This document shows positions 17,047 to 26,696 of a DNA stretch of 64,000 nt, piece by piece. Source of the DNA: SFFI01 sp964398655 (GTDB lineage Bacteria > Bacillota > Clostridia > Saccharofermentanales > DTU023). Location of the stretch: the NCBI GenBank assembly GCA_964398655.1, contig CAYNNG010000005.1, forward strand, positions 1 to 64,000. The letters run 5' to 3'. Numbering within the stretch: the first letter of the stretch is position 1; each line of letters opens with the position of its first letter. The notes beneath the pieces were generated by a model. It saw nothing but the letters and a program-made list of their open reading frames with translations, was not told where the DNA came from and ran no database searches. The translations under genes and the position numbers were made by a program.

Positions 17047-18303
17047 ATGAATTATACAGCCCCCCGTGGAACCAAAGATGTACTCCCGCCTGAAAGTCAG
17101 GCCTGGCAAAAGGTGGAGGCGAAGTTTCGCGAGCTGTGTAAGCGCTTTTCCTATGGCGAAGTTCGCACCCCTACCTTTGAGCAGACTGAACTCTTTGCCC
17201 GCGGCGTAGGTGACGCTACCGATGTTGTACAAAAGGAAATGTACAACTTTGAGGACAAGGGGGGGAGAGCGATGACCCTCAGGCCGGAAGGTACGGCTGG
17301 TGTGGTCAGAGCTTATCTTGAACACGGACTTTCTTCTTTACCCTCACCGCAGAAGCTCTTTTATATTATTTCGGCTTTCCGCTATGAGAAGATGCAGAAG
17401 GGCCGTTACCGCGAATTTGAACAAATGGGCTGCGAGTGCTTTGGCTCGGCAGAACCCAGCGCTGATGCGGAAATTATTAGCTTGCTCTGGATCTTCTTCT
17501 CGGAGCTAGGTATGGCGGACATTAGCCTGCAGCTTAACTCCATTGGCTGCCCCAAATGCCGCCCCGCTTACTTAGACCAGCTGCGTGACTACTTACGGCC
17601 TCACTTAGATGAACTCTGTGAGGACTGTCAGAAACGTTTTGAGACTAACCCTATGCGTATCTTGGACTGCAAACAGGAGTCTTGCCAGGCTGTAACCAAG
17701 GACGCTCCTTCACCACTGGATACCCTTTGCCCTGACTGCCAAGCCCACTGGGACGAGCTGCTCCGGCTCCTAGACTACTTTGAGATTCCTTATAGGATTA
17801 ATAAACGCATCGTGCGTGGCTTGGACTATTACACCAGAACAGTTTTTGAGTTTATTTCCGACAATGTGGGCAGCCAAGGCACCATCTGTGGCGGCGGCCG
17901 CTATGATGGTCTGGTGGAAGAACTGGGTGGTCAGCCTACACCAGCTGTAGGCTTTGCTTTGGGGGTTGAACGTTTGCTTTTAGAGCTGGAAGCGCAAGGC
18001 CTTCTGCCCGAACCTGATAACCAGCCGGATATCTTTATTGCCTCCTTTCCTGCATACCAAGACCAGGCCTCAGCTTTTGCCTACCGTCTGAGAGCCGCTG
18101 GCATCCATGCGGAATCCGACATTTTGGGCAGGTCCTTCAAGGCTCAGATGAAGCATGCCAACCGTACCGCGGCCCGTTATCTGATGGTCTTTGGTGAAGA
18201 AGAAGCAGCCAGACTTAATGGCAAGATTAAACGTATGTCAGACGGTGAGGAGCTAGAAATGAGTTTCGATGAGTTGGTGCAGTTTTTGCTCCAGCAAGTC
18301 TAG
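17047..18303 (+). CDS. hisS: Histidyl-tRNA synthetase
   Basis: Class II aminoacyl-tRNA synthetase of 418 aa that charges tRNA-His. Motif 1 region begins RGTKDVLPPE, motif 2 includes FRYEKMQKGRYREFEQMGCE, and the histidine-specific motifs RGLDYYTRTVFEF and GGGRYDGLVEELGG are present. The C-terminal anticodon-binding domain starts at about residue 325. Start at ATG 17047 behind TTGGAGGT. It is followed by aspS, the common Firmicute pair. No T-box leader was seen in the 210-base gap. Confidence 0.96.
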   Translation: MNYTAPRGTKDVLPPESQAWQKVEAKFRELCKRFSYGEVRTPTFEQTELFARGVGDATDVVQKEMYNFEDKGGRAMTLRPEGTAGVVRAYLEHGLSSLPSPQKLFYIISAFRYEKMQKGRYREFEQMGCECFGSAEPSADAEIISLLWIFFSELGMADISLQLNSIGCPKCRPAYLDQLRDYLRPHLDELCEDCQKRFETNPMRILDCKQESCQAVTKDAPSPLDTLCPDCQAHWDELLRLLDYFEIPYRINKRIVRGLDYYTRTVFEFISDNVGSQGTICGGGRYDGLVEELGGQPTPAVGFALGVERLLLELEAQGLLPEPDNQPDIFIASFPAYQDQASAFAYRLRAAGIHAESDILGRSFKAQMKHANRTAARYLMVFGEEEAARLNGKIKRMSDGEELEMSFDELVQFLLQQV

Positions 18304-18426
18304 TTTCCTGCCCTAGCTTAAAAACTGGTAAGTGAGCATTGCTGTTAGATGCCACTTGCACGCCCTTGCGTGCTGAGTACAATACAAATGCTAAGCATAT
18401 CAAGAAGAGAGATTGAGGAAAGTAGA

Positions 18427-20238
18427 ATGAGTGAAAGTATGGCCGGCTTAAAGCGCAGCATGCGTGTAGCCGAAGTTTCCGAAGAAAATCTGGGCCAAGA
18501 GCTGACCCTTATGGGCTGGTGCCACCTGCAAAGAGACTTGGGCAAAATTGTCTTTTTGACCCTGCGCGACCGCTCTGGTGAGCTGCAGTTGGTTATTGAT
18601 GAAGACTCGGGCGCTGAAGTCTTGGCTAAGGCGCAAAAGGTCCGGTCCGAGTATGTCTTGGCCTGTGTGGGTACTTTCCGCAAACGCCAGGACCCCAATC
18701 CGGACATGCCTACTGGTAACTACGAGCTCCATGTGAAGGAGCTGCGCATCCTTTCGGAATCTAAGACCCCGCCTTTTTACGTAGATGAGGGAGGTGACCA
18801 GGCTCGTGAGGCTTTACGCCTAGAATACCGGTACCTTGACCTCCGCCGGCCTAGCCTGCAGAAAAATATTCTTAAACGGCATGAGATTGCCCACTTTACT
18901 CGTAATTGGTTTAGCCAGGAAGGTTTCTTAGAAATTGAAACACCTACCCTCATTAAGTCTACGCCCGAGGGTGCACGTGACTACCTGGTGCCTTCCCGTG
19001 TGTTCCCGGGAGAATTTTTTGCCCTGCCTCAATCGCCCCAGCTCTTTAAGCAGCTCCTGATGGTGGCAGGTTATGACCGTTACATGCAGCTTGCCCGCTG
19101 CTTCCGGGACGAAGACCTGAGAGCTGATAGACAGCCGGAATTTACCCAGATTGACCTGGAAATGAGCTTTGTCTCCGCAGAAGATGTGCGAGGTTTAGTC
19201 GAACGCTATATTCATGACCTACTCGCTGATCAAGCGGGTGTGGAAGTCAAATTGCCCTTGCCCCGCATGACCTGGGATGAGGCCATGGAACGCTATGGAT
19301 CCGATAAGCCTGATATCCGCTTTGGTATGGAGATCCATGATGTCTCTGACTTGGCCGGGGAGACCGATTTTAAGGTTTTCTCCTCTGCCGTGGCAGATGG
19401 GGGAATTGTAGGAGCGATTGCGGTGCCCGGAGGTTCTCAATACAAACGCCGTCGCCTGGATGAACTGAGTAAGTTTGCTCAAGACCATGGGGCTAAAGGC
19501 TTAGTTTGGATGTCTTATGAAGAACCTTTACGCGGTTCAGCGACCAAGTTTTTGGGCCCTGACTTCATGGCCAAACTAGCGGACCGCTGTGGGGCAGGCC
19601 AAGGTGACCTCTTCCTCCTCATTGCGGACGAAAAATACAAGGCCCTAGAAGTCTTGGGTAGACTCCGCCTGGAGATCGGCAGAGAGTTGGATCTGATTGA
19701 CAAGAGCCAGTGGGCGCCACTCTGGATTATTCACTTCCCCATGTTTGAATACAGCGCAGAAGAAGACCGCCTGGTTGCTGCCCACCACCCCTTTACCATG
19801 CCTCTAGAAGAAGACTTGAATGATCCCAACAAAGAACCCATTGCCTGGCGGGCCAATGCCTATGACATGGTGATGAACGGTTATGAACTGGGTTCCGGCT
19901 CCTTGCGTATTTTTGATCCTGTCCTGCAAGCTCGGATTTTTGACTTGCTGGGTATTCCCCAAGATGAGGCCCAACGCCGCTTTGGCTTCTTGCTGAAAGC
20001 CTTTGAGTATGGGGTACCTCCTCATGCAGGTATCGCCTTGGGCTTGGACCGTCTGACTATGTTGCTGTGTGGCTCTGATAATATTCGCGATGTCATAGCC
20101 TTCCCCAAGGTACAAAACTCTTCTGACCTCATGTCTGGATGTCCTTCAAACGTAGATCCTGCCCAGCTAGCAGAGCTTGGCCTGGGCATCCTGCCCCAAG
20201 TTGCCAAAGAAAAGCTTGAGGATCCAGAACAAAATTAG
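18427..20238 (+). CDS. aspS: Aspartyl-tRNA synthetase
   Basis: Class II synthetase of 603 aa of the bacterial type. An N-terminal OB-fold anticodon domain is followed by the catalytic domain (motif 2 FRDEDLRADRQPEFTQIDLEMSF), a GAD insertion domain (about residues 290-400) and motif 3 GIALGLDRLTMLLCG. Start at ATG 18427 behind GAGGA; upstream in-frame starts lack a ribosome binding site and extend past the family N-terminus. The sequence does not decide whether it is discriminating or also charges tRNA-Asn. Confidence 0.95.
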   Translation: MSESMAGLKRSMRVAEVSEENLGQELTLMGWCHLQRDLGKIVFLTLRDRSGELQLVIDEDSGAEVLAKAQKVRSEYVLACVGTFRKRQDPNPDMPTGNYELHVKELRILSESKTPPFYVDEGGDQAREALRLEYRYLDLRRPSLQKNILKRHEIAHFTRNWFSQEGFLEIETPTLIKSTPEGARDYLVPSRVFPGEFFALPQSPQLFKQLLMVAGYDRYMQLARCFRDEDLRADRQPEFTQIDLEMSFVSAEDVRGLVERYIHDLLADQAGVEVKLPLPRMTWDEAMERYGSDKPDIRFGMEIHDVSDLAGETDFKVFSSAVADGGIVGAIAVPGGSQYKRRRLDELSKFAQDHGAKGLVWMSYEEPLRGSATKFLGPDFMAKLADRCGAGQGDLFLLIADEKYKALEVLGRLRLEIGRELDLIDKSQWAPLWIIHFPMFEYSAEEDRLVAAHHPFTMPLEEDLNDPNKEPIAWRANAYDMVMNGYELGSGSLRIFDPVLQARIFDLLGIPQDEAQRRFGFLLKAFEYGVPPHAGIALGLDRLTMLLCGSDNIRDVIAFPKVQNSSDLMSGCPSNVDPAQLAELGLGILPQVAKEKLEDPEQN

Positions 20239-20286
20239 GCTTGACAGGGCCTCGTGCCCGCTACTTATGCAAAGGAGGACTATATT

Positions 20287-20979
20287 TTGACTCCGCAAAA
20301 TGATTTGAATACACAAGGCCCTGGGGCTGAAGCGGAAGAGATAGATAAAACGGACTTTGATCAGCCGGATCTTCAGCCTGCCCCCGAGGATGAAAGTGGG
20401 GAAGAAGTCCAGACAGCTGACCAGGAGAAGTCGCAGCGAAAAATGGACCTCCTTACAGAGGCTTTAGACTATGTAAAGACCTTCCTCATAGTCTTAGTCC
20501 TGGCCCTCCTGCTGACCCAATTTGTGATCCAAAGAAACACGGTCAAGGGTGAGTCCATGGTACCTACCTTACACGATGGGGATGAACTTTTTGTAGAAAA
20601 GGTGACGCGGTATTTTGGTGCTATCCATCGCTTTGACATCATTACGGTTGATACCCACTGGGTTGAGACGGATCATCCCAACCGGGTGATCAAGCGGGTG
20701 ATAGGTTTACCAGGAGAAGAGGTCGAGCTCAAGGACGGGAAAGTATACATTAATGGCCAGGAACTGGACCAGCCCTTCCTTGATCCTCAGCTCAAGACCG
20801 TAGCGCGGGATCTGCGCTTCAGTAAGCTAAAGCTGGGGGAGAATGAGTATTATGTCTTGGGCGACAACCGCAACAACTCTACAGATAGTCGTTACTATGG
20901 GCCTGTTCCTCAGTCCGCTATTCTAGGCAAACTCTTAGTCCGTTTCTATCCCTTTGACAGCATGGGTGTACCCAAATAG
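20287..20979 (+). CDS. lepB: Type I signal peptidase
   Basis: Membrane serine/lysine protease of 230 aa that removes Sec signal peptides. An unusually long acidic cytoplasmic N-terminus (about 55 residues) precedes one transmembrane helix (FLIVLVLALLLTQFVI). Box B ESMVPTL holds the catalytic serine (about residue 90), KRVIGLPGE the lysine (about 136) and GDNRNNSTDSR is box E. TTG 20287 is chosen as start because AAAGGAGG lies 8 bases before it; a GTG at 20254 has no such site. Next to lepA. Confidence 0.92.
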   Translation: MTPQNDLNTQGPGAEAEEIDKTDFDQPDLQPAPEDESGEEVQTADQEKSQRKMDLLTEALDYVKTFLIVLVLALLLTQFVIQRNTVKGESMVPTLHDGDELFVEKVTRYFGAIHRFDIITVDTHWVETDHPNRVIKRVIGLPGEEVELKDGKVYINGQELDQPFLDPQLKTVARDLRFSKLKLGENEYYVLGDNRNNSTDSRYYGPVPQSAILGKLLVRFYPFDSMGVPK

Positions 20980-21000
20980 GCTCAATAAGAAAGAGGCTTA

Positions 21001-22821
21001 ATGTCCACTGAATCTGAAAGAATTTCCCATATCCGCAACTTCTGCATCATTGCCCACATCGACCATGGTAAGTCTACCTTGGCGGACCGTATTATTGAGA
21101 ACTGTGGGGCCATAGCCTCACGTGAAATGCAAAATCAGTTGCTCGATAATATGGATTTGGAGCGTGAGCGTGGTATTACCATTAAGGCCCGTGCGGCCAG
21201 CTTTAACTATAAGGCAGAGGACGGGGAGACCTACCTTTTTAACTTGATTGATACCCCGGGGCATGTGGACTTTAATTACGAAGTCTCCCGTACCCTGGCG
21301 GCTTGTGATGGAGCCATATTGGTGGTCGATGCGGCCCAGGGCGTTGAGGCTCAAACGCTGGCAAATGCTTATTTAGCTATTGATGCCAACCTGGAAATTT
21401 TGCCCGTAATTAATAAAATTGACCTGCCAGCATCCCGGCCGGAAGAGGTGCGGGAAGAAATCGAAGAGGTTATTGGCATTGATGCCTCTTATGCTCCTGC
21501 TATTTCGGCTAAGAATAATGTGAATATTCCCGCCGTCCTGGAAGGTATAGTCCAGCATCTGCCGTCCCCGAAGGAAGCAGCTGCCGAGGCCCCGCTCCAA
21601 TCTTTAATCTTTGACTCAGAATATGACCCCTATAAGGGCGTTATCCTCCATGTGCAAGTTAAAGAGGGCAAGCTGGCTGTGGGACAAGAAATCCTACTCA
21701 TGCACTCACAGACCCAGTTCGAAGTAGTAGAACTCGGCGTATTTAGCCCTGGCCGTATACACAGCCGCCAGGAGCTCTTAGCGGGTGAGGTTGGCTACAT
21801 TGCTGCTTCTATCAAGAACGTGCAAGATACCCGGGTGGGAGATACGGTCACCCTGGTTGAAAGACCCGCAGCCCAGGCCTTGCCAGGTTACGAGCCTGTG
21901 CAGCAGATGGTCTTTTGCGGACTCTACCCCGTAGATGGAGCGGACTATAACGCCTTGCGTGAAGCTCTGGAAAAGCTCCAGCTTAACGATGCAGCCCTGT
22001 CTTTTGAGCCGGAAACTTCAGCGGCTCTGGGCTTTGGCTTCCGCTGCGGCTTTTTGGGTCTCCTGCACTATGAGATTATTCAAGAACGTCTCTCCCGTGA
22101 GTACGATCTGGATTTGATCTCGACAGCGCCTTCGGTAGTTTACAAGGTAGAGCTCACGGATGGCTCGGTGATTGATTTGCAAAATCCCAGTGATATGCCG
22201 GCCGCTGACCAAATTGCCGGTATCCAAGAGCCGATCGTGCGGGCAAATATTATGTCGCCCACGGAATACGTGGGCAATATTATGGAGCTTTGCCAAGACC
22301 GCCGCGGTACGTTCAAGGACATGCAGTATTTGGATAAACGGATTGTGGAAATCCATTACGACATGCCTCTCAACGAAATTATCTACGACTTTTTTGACGC
22401 TCTAAAGTCCCGGTCGCGCGGCTACGCATCCTTGTCGTACCATTTCTTGGAATACCGCCAAGGCGACTTGATCAAGTTGGATATAGTTATTAATGGTGAG
22501 GTAGTCGATGCCTTAAGCTTTATCATTGACCGCGAAAAGGCCTATCCGCGTGCGCGCCGCATCGTCGAGAAACTTAAAGAGAATATCCCCCGCCACCAAT
22601 TTGAGATTCCAGTACAGGCAGCGATCGGAGGGAAAGTAATCGCGCGTGAAACTGTCAGAGCCTACCGCAAAGATGTTTTGGCTAAGTGCTATGGCGGTGA
22701 CATTAGCCGTAAAAAGAAGCTTCTAGAGAAGCAAAAAGAAGGTAAGAAGCGCATGAGGTCTGTGGGATCTGTAGATATTCCTCAAGAGGCCTTCCTCTCA
22801 GTGCTTAAGCTGGACGAATAG
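21001..22821 (+). CDS. lepA: Translation elongation factor 4 (LepA)
   Basis: Ribosome-associated GTPase of 606 aa. G domain motifs: AHIDHGKSTLADR (P-loop), RGITIKA, DTPGHVDF and NKIDLP. EF-G-like domains and the LepA-specific C-terminal domain, ending KKRMRSVGSVDIPQEAFLSVLK, are complete. It lies 21 bases after lepB, probably co-transcribed. Confidence 0.96.
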   Translation: MSTESERISHIRNFCIIAHIDHGKSTLADRIIENCGAIASREMQNQLLDNMDLERERGITIKARAASFNYKAEDGETYLFNLIDTPGHVDFNYEVSRTLAACDGAILVVDAAQGVEAQTLANAYLAIDANLEILPVINKIDLPASRPEEVREEIEEVIGIDASYAPAISAKNNVNIPAVLEGIVQHLPSPKEAAAEAPLQSLIFDSEYDPYKGVILHVQVKEGKLAVGQEILLMHSQTQFEVVELGVFSPGRIHSRQELLAGEVGYIAASIKNVQDTRVGDTVTLVERPAAQALPGYEPVQQMVFCGLYPVDGADYNALREALEKLQLNDAALSFEPETSAALGFGFRCGFLGLLHYEIIQERLSREYDLDLISTAPSVVYKVELTDGSVIDLQNPSDMPAADQIAGIQEPIVRANIMSPTEYVGNIMELCQDRRGTFKDMQYLDKRIVEIHYDMPLNEIIYDFFDALKSRSRGYASLSYHFLEYRQGDLIKLDIVINGEVVDALSFIIDREKAYPRARRIVEKLKENIPRHQFEIPVQAAIGGKVIARETVRAYRKDVLAKCYGGDISRKKKLLEKQKEGKKRMRSVGSVDIPQEAFLSVLKLDE

Positions 22822-22875
22822 AACGGGATTTGACTGCCCTTGTGCAGATTGACTAAAATAAACCGGGTCTGGCCC

Positions 22876-22905
22876 TTTACTTTTACCTGCTTTATTGGTT
22901 AAAAT
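22876..22905 (+). promoter_or_regulatory. Candidate promoter for tRNA-Leu
   Basis: TTTACT and TAAAAT separated by 18 bases, 15 bases before the tRNA 5' end. Confidence 0.4.
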
Positions 22906-22920
22906 CTATGGGTCAGCTAC

Positions 22921-23005
22921 GCGGATGTGGTGGAATTGGCAGACACGCTGGATTTAGGTTCCAGTGCCCCAAAGCATGCAGGTTCGAGTCCTGTCATCCG
23001 CACCA
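22921..23005 (+). tRNA. tRNA-Leu (anticodon UAG)
   Basis: Acceptor arms GCGGATG / CATCCGC pair fully and an encoded CCA ends the gene. The anticodon stem CTGGA/TCCAG carries loop TTTAGGT, giving anticodon TAG. The T-arm contains GGTTCGAGTCC and a long class II variable arm is present, as expected for leucine. It reads CUN codons, mainly CUA. Confidence 0.97.
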
Positions 23006-23041
23006 ACTTTTTACCCGCTGAGCAGAGATGAGAGGTTCAAC

Positions 23042-23770
23042 TTGAAGCGAATATGTGATATTCTGCGCGAGACAGCACTTTTTCAAGGCTTAGACCAGAA
23101 AATTTACCGCAGTTATTGTGAGAACTCCAAGCTAGAAGTATTCTGGAAGGGAGATCTCATCGTGCAAGAAGGTGACCGTTGCGAGGGACTCATCATCATA
23201 GTTGAGGGTCAAGCTGCCCTGATGATGACTTCACCCAACGGTGATTATTCCACCTTGAACTTACTGGGCGAAGGCGACACCTTCGGCGAAAGCTTGTTCT
23301 TTGGCAACCGCCGCTATTACCAATCCAGCCTGGAGGCTGCGACTAACGGTAAGTATCTCTTTATCTCGCGGCAAAAAATTCTGGATATGATTGCTCAATC
23401 TCCCCAGCTCTTAAGCAATATTTTATCCTCCCTTTCTGACACTATTTACGAGCAAGAGCGGCGAATTAATTTACTCTCTCAGCGCAGCCTGCGCCGTAAA
23501 ATATCCGCCTACCTGATCGACCTCTTGCGCGACAAACTGGAAGAGAAGGGGACCAGACTAAAAGATGAGCTGCAAATAGTATCTACTCCCGCTGTTGAGC
23601 TGCCGGTCAGCAAGGCCATGGTGGCCAAGCTCCTGGCGATGCCGCGTCCTTCTTTGTCGCGCGAACTCATCAGCATGGAAGAAGATGGATTGATAAAAGT
23701 TGCTGGCAGAGTTATTTGGCTGCTTGACTTAAAAGAACTTTCTGCCGGCCAAGAGTTAGAAGACTTTTAA
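23042..23770 (+). CDS. Crp/Fnr-family transcriptional regulator
   Basis: Regulator of 242 aa with an N-terminal cyclic-nucleotide-binding-type beta-barrel (about residues 15-125, GEGDTFGESLFFGNRRYYQSS) and a C-terminal helix-turn-helix (about 195-225, SKAMVAKLLAMPRPSLSRELISMEEDGLI). No N-terminal cysteine cluster is seen, so it is not an FNR-type oxygen sensor. Starts at TTG 23042 behind AGAGG, 36 bases after the tRNA. Ligand and targets unknown; the fhs gene follows 23 bases later. Confidence 0.88.
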   Translation: MKRICDILRETALFQGLDQKIYRSYCENSKLEVFWKGDLIVQEGDRCEGLIIIVEGQAALMMTSPNGDYSTLNLLGEGDTFGESLFFGNRRYYQSSLEAATNGKYLFISRQKILDMIAQSPQLLSNILSSLSDTIYEQERRINLLSQRSLRRKISAYLIDLLRDKLEEKGTRLKDELQIVSTPAVELPVSKAMVAKLLAMPRPSLSRELISMEEDGLIKVAGRVIWLLDLKELSAGQELEDF

Positions 23771-23793
23771 TTTGACATCGTGGAGGTAAAAAC

Positions 23794-25464
23794 ATGTCCT
23801 ACAAGTCTGACATTGAAATCGCCCAAGAGGCAACCCTAGAACCTATTGGCAAAATTGCGGAACGCGCGGGCCTTAACCCCGAGGAGATTATCCCTTACGG
23901 TCACTACATGGCCAAGGTTCCCTTTTCTGCTATTAAGCCCGAAGAAGCTAAGGCGAAACTAATCCTCGTTACTGCCATCAACCCCACCCCCGCAGGTGAA
24001 GGCAAAACCACAACTACGGTTGGCTTAGGCGATGGACTTAGAAGAATCGGCAAAAAGTCTGCGGTTGCTCTGCGTGAACCCTCTCTGGGACCAGTTTTTG
24101 GTGTTAAGGGCGGCGCGGCAGGCGGTGGATATGCCCAGGTTGTCCCCATGGAGAACCTTAACCTGCACTTCACGGGCGACTTTCACGCCATCGGCGCGGC
24201 TAACAACCTTTTAGCTGCCATGCTGGATAACCACATCCATCAAGGTAACGCTCTTAATATTGATACTCGCCGCATTGTGTGGAACCGCTGCGTAGATATG
24301 AACGACCGTCAACTCCGCAATATCGTAATTGGCTTAGGTAAGCGCGGTGATGGTATCACACGCGAAGACCATTTTGATATTACAGTAGCTTCAGAAGTCA
24401 TGGCAGCCTTCTGCCTGGCCACCTCCCTGGAGGACCTTGAGGCACGCTTAGGCCGCATGATTGTTGCCTATACTAATGATAAAAAACCAGTTACCTGTGC
24501 TGACCTGAAGGCTCAGGGTGCGATGACTGCCCTGCTCAAAGACGCGCTGCAGCCCAACCTGGTGCAAACACTGGAAGGCACACCCGCCTTTGTCCATGGT
24601 GGACCCTTCGCCAATATTGCCCACGGCTGCAACTCTGTGATGGCTACTAAACTGGCCATGCAAAGCGCAGATTACGCGGTTACGGAAGCAGGCTTCGGTG
24701 CTGACCTGGGCGCAGAAAAATTCTTAGACATTAAATGCCGCGCAGCTGGACTCAACCCTGCGGTGATCGTAATTGTGGCTACTGTTCGTGCTCTGAAACA
24801 TCACGGCGGCGCTGACCTCAAAGACCTCAACAATGAAGATATTGAAGCCTTAAAGAGAGGTATGCCCAACCTGCAGAAGCATATCGAGAATCTCCAAAAA
24901 GTCTTTAATAGCAACGTGGTCGTAGCTATCAACCGCTTCCCCACGGACACAGAAAAAGAACTTGAGACCATTCGCGAACTGACCAAGCAGTATGGTGTAG
25001 ATGTTGTCCTCTCCGAAGTTTGGGGCAAGGGCGGCGAAGGCGGTATGGCCTTGGCAGAAAAAGTAGTTGAGCTGTGCGAGCAAGAAAAACCCATCAGCTT
25101 TGCCTATGACCTGGATGAAGATCCCGCACAGAAAATTGAAGACATCGCCAAGAAGGTTTACGGCGCTGCAAAGGTAGAAATTACTGCAGGTGCCAAACGT
25201 CAAATTAGAGAAGCCGTAGAAATGGGCTTTGGCAACCTGCCTATCTGCATGGCCAAGACCCAGTACTCCTTCTCAGATGATCCCAAGCTTTTAGGTGCGC
25301 CTGAAGGCTTTACCCTGACCGTACGCAATGTGCGTGTCTCTGCTGGTGCTGGTTTCCTGGTAGCTCTCACGGGAGAGATCATGACCATGCCTGGCCTGCC
25401 CAAGGTACCCTCTGCTGAAAACATTGATGTTGACAGCGAAGGACATATCCACGGCTTGTTCTAA
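23794..25464 (+). CDS. fhs: Formate-tetrahydrofolate ligase
   Basis: ATP-dependent enzyme of 556 aa that makes 10-formyltetrahydrofolate from formate and tetrahydrofolate. Length and motifs fit the family: nucleotide loop TPAGEGKTTTTVGLGDGL (about residues 65-82), REPSLGPVFGVKGGAAGGGYAQV and LTGEIMTMPGLPK near the end. It feeds one-carbon units to purine and methionine synthesis, and is the methyl-branch entry in acetogens. No other acetyl-CoA-pathway gene is present here, so acetogenesis is not implied. TGGAGGT precedes the start. Confidence 0.97.
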   Translation: MSYKSDIEIAQEATLEPIGKIAERAGLNPEEIIPYGHYMAKVPFSAIKPEEAKAKLILVTAINPTPAGEGKTTTTVGLGDGLRRIGKKSAVALREPSLGPVFGVKGGAAGGGYAQVVPMENLNLHFTGDFHAIGAANNLLAAMLDNHIHQGNALNIDTRRIVWNRCVDMNDRQLRNIVIGLGKRGDGITREDHFDITVASEVMAAFCLATSLEDLEARLGRMIVAYTNDKKPVTCADLKAQGAMTALLKDALQPNLVQTLEGTPAFVHGGPFANIAHGCNSVMATKLAMQSADYAVTEAGFGADLGAEKFLDIKCRAAGLNPAVIVIVATVRALKHHGGADLKDLNNEDIEALKRGMPNLQKHIENLQKVFNSNVVVAINRFPTDTEKELETIRELTKQYGVDVVLSEVWGKGGEGGMALAEKVVELCEQEKPISFAYDLDEDPAQKIEDIAKKVYGAAKVEITAGAKRQIREAVEMGFGNLPICMAKTQYSFSDDPKLLGAPEGFTLTVRNVRVSAGAGFLVALTGEIMTMPGLPKVPSAENIDVDSEGHIHGLF

Positions 25465-25495
25465 ACTTAATCTGATTGTAAGGCGTCCGCAACAC

Positions 25496-25521
25496 AGACT
25501 GGGGTTTTGATACCCCAGTCT
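25496..25521 (+). terminator. Hairpin after fhs
   Basis: AGACTGGGG and CCCCAGTCT, a perfect 9-bp stem with an 8-base loop, 31 bases after the fhs stop. No T-run follows, so it may be a weak terminator or an mRNA 3' stabiliser. Confidence 0.5.
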
Positions 25522-25558
25522 CTCACTGTCTCAGGTACAATTTGGGAAAGGTATTTTT

Positions 25559-26656
25559 ATGGAAAAGATCAAAAGAATCGTAAACGAGATAGCCCAAAGT
25601 CTGGAGCGAGAACTAGGTGTTATCCTGGATCAAGATCCCGAGCAAGTTGCCTCTCTTAACGCTAAATATGGTGAGGGGGTACTTGACGGTGCCCGCAAGG
25701 CTCTGGAAGCCGACGATGTCGTGCGTTTTCAAGGGCTAACCTTTATGGCGGTTGACCTCGCAGACAATAAAAAAGCCATTTATTATGCGGAAGGTGAAGA
25801 CCCTGCCGCCCGGGATCTGCTGATCCTTTTGGCTCGCACGGTCGAAACTGCCTATGATGGACGGGACTTGAGTGATGAACGTTCATCTTTCTTGAAAAAC
25901 GTACTCCTGGAAAATGAGCTGCCCGGAGATATTCCCCTGAAAGCGCGGGAATTGAAGATTGACTACTTCTTAAGCCGTCAGGTGCTCTTGCTGAGCTTCG
26001 GCGAAGCCTGTGACGCTTCTTGTGCTGAGTTTATCAAGGAGCAATTTGGCAGCGCCGACGACTACATTCTTCCTGTAGACGAGCATACAGTTGTGGTTTT
26101 GGCCTCCTTAGCCGAACACGATGAAGAGTACATTGATGCAGCCAGTAAAAAACTGATTGAAGGTTTTGAAGGCGAAGGCCGTAACGTGACCATCGGTATT
26201 GGCCTGCCCGCTGAACACCTTAAGGATACCGCCTCATCCTATCGCCAGGCTGCCCTTGCCCTCACGGTGGGCTCGATCTTTGAAGAAGATGAGCGCATTA
26301 TGTGGTACAAGCGCCTTGGCCTGGGCCGGCTGATTTACCAGCTGCCTCGGACCCTCTGCGAAATGTTCCTGTCGGAAGTCTTTGCGCCTGATACCTATGA
26401 GGCTTTAGATCCTGAAACCCTCTTAACTATTGAGAAATTCTTTGAGAACAACCTCAATGGTTCGGAAACTTCACGCCAATTATTTGTCCACAGAAATACC
26501 TTGGTTTATCGTTTGGACAAGGTCCAAAAGATTACGGGTCTCGACCTCCGTACCTTTGAGGATGCTGTCCTCTTCAAGCTGGCTTCCATGGTTTATAAAT
26601 ACCTGGAATCCTTACAGCAAAAGGATGAGGCTCAAACCCTAGACAAGCATTGGTAA
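25559..26656 (+). CDS. PucR/CdaR-type helix-turn-helix regulator
   Basis: Protein of 365 aa. The C-terminus (about residues 290-350) has the PucR-type helix-turn-helix, with FFENNLNGSETSRQLFVHRNTLVYRLDKVQKITGLDLRTFEDAV as the hallmark region; the middle is a GGDEF-like fold seen in CdaR proteins, and the N-terminus is unassigned. Probably a transcriptional regulator with a small-molecule ligand. It lies between fhs and ftsE without an obvious metabolic partner. Confidence 0.75.
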   Translation: MEKIKRIVNEIAQSLERELGVILDQDPEQVASLNAKYGEGVLDGARKALEADDVVRFQGLTFMAVDLADNKKAIYYAEGEDPAARDLLILLARTVETAYDGRDLSDERSSFLKNVLLENELPGDIPLKARELKIDYFLSRQVLLLSFGEACDASCAEFIKEQFGSADDYILPVDEHTVVVLASLAEHDEEYIDAASKKLIEGFEGEGRNVTIGIGLPAEHLKDTASSYRQAALALTVGSIFEEDERIMWYKRLGLGRLIYQLPRTLCEMFLSEVFAPDTYEALDPETLLTIEKFFENNLNGSETSRQLFVHRNTLVYRLDKVQKITGLDLRTFEDAVLFKLASMVYKYLESLQQKDEAQTLDKHW

Positions 26657-26696
26657 GGCCAACAGGTCTTACCTTGCTCAGAATAGAGGTAAGAAC

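Noticed and set aside
23794..25464. fhs as evidence for an acetogen
   Set aside because: Fhs alone is widespread in Clostridia for one-carbon metabolism; no carbon monoxide dehydrogenase, acetyl-CoA synthase or methylene-THF reductase gene is present here.
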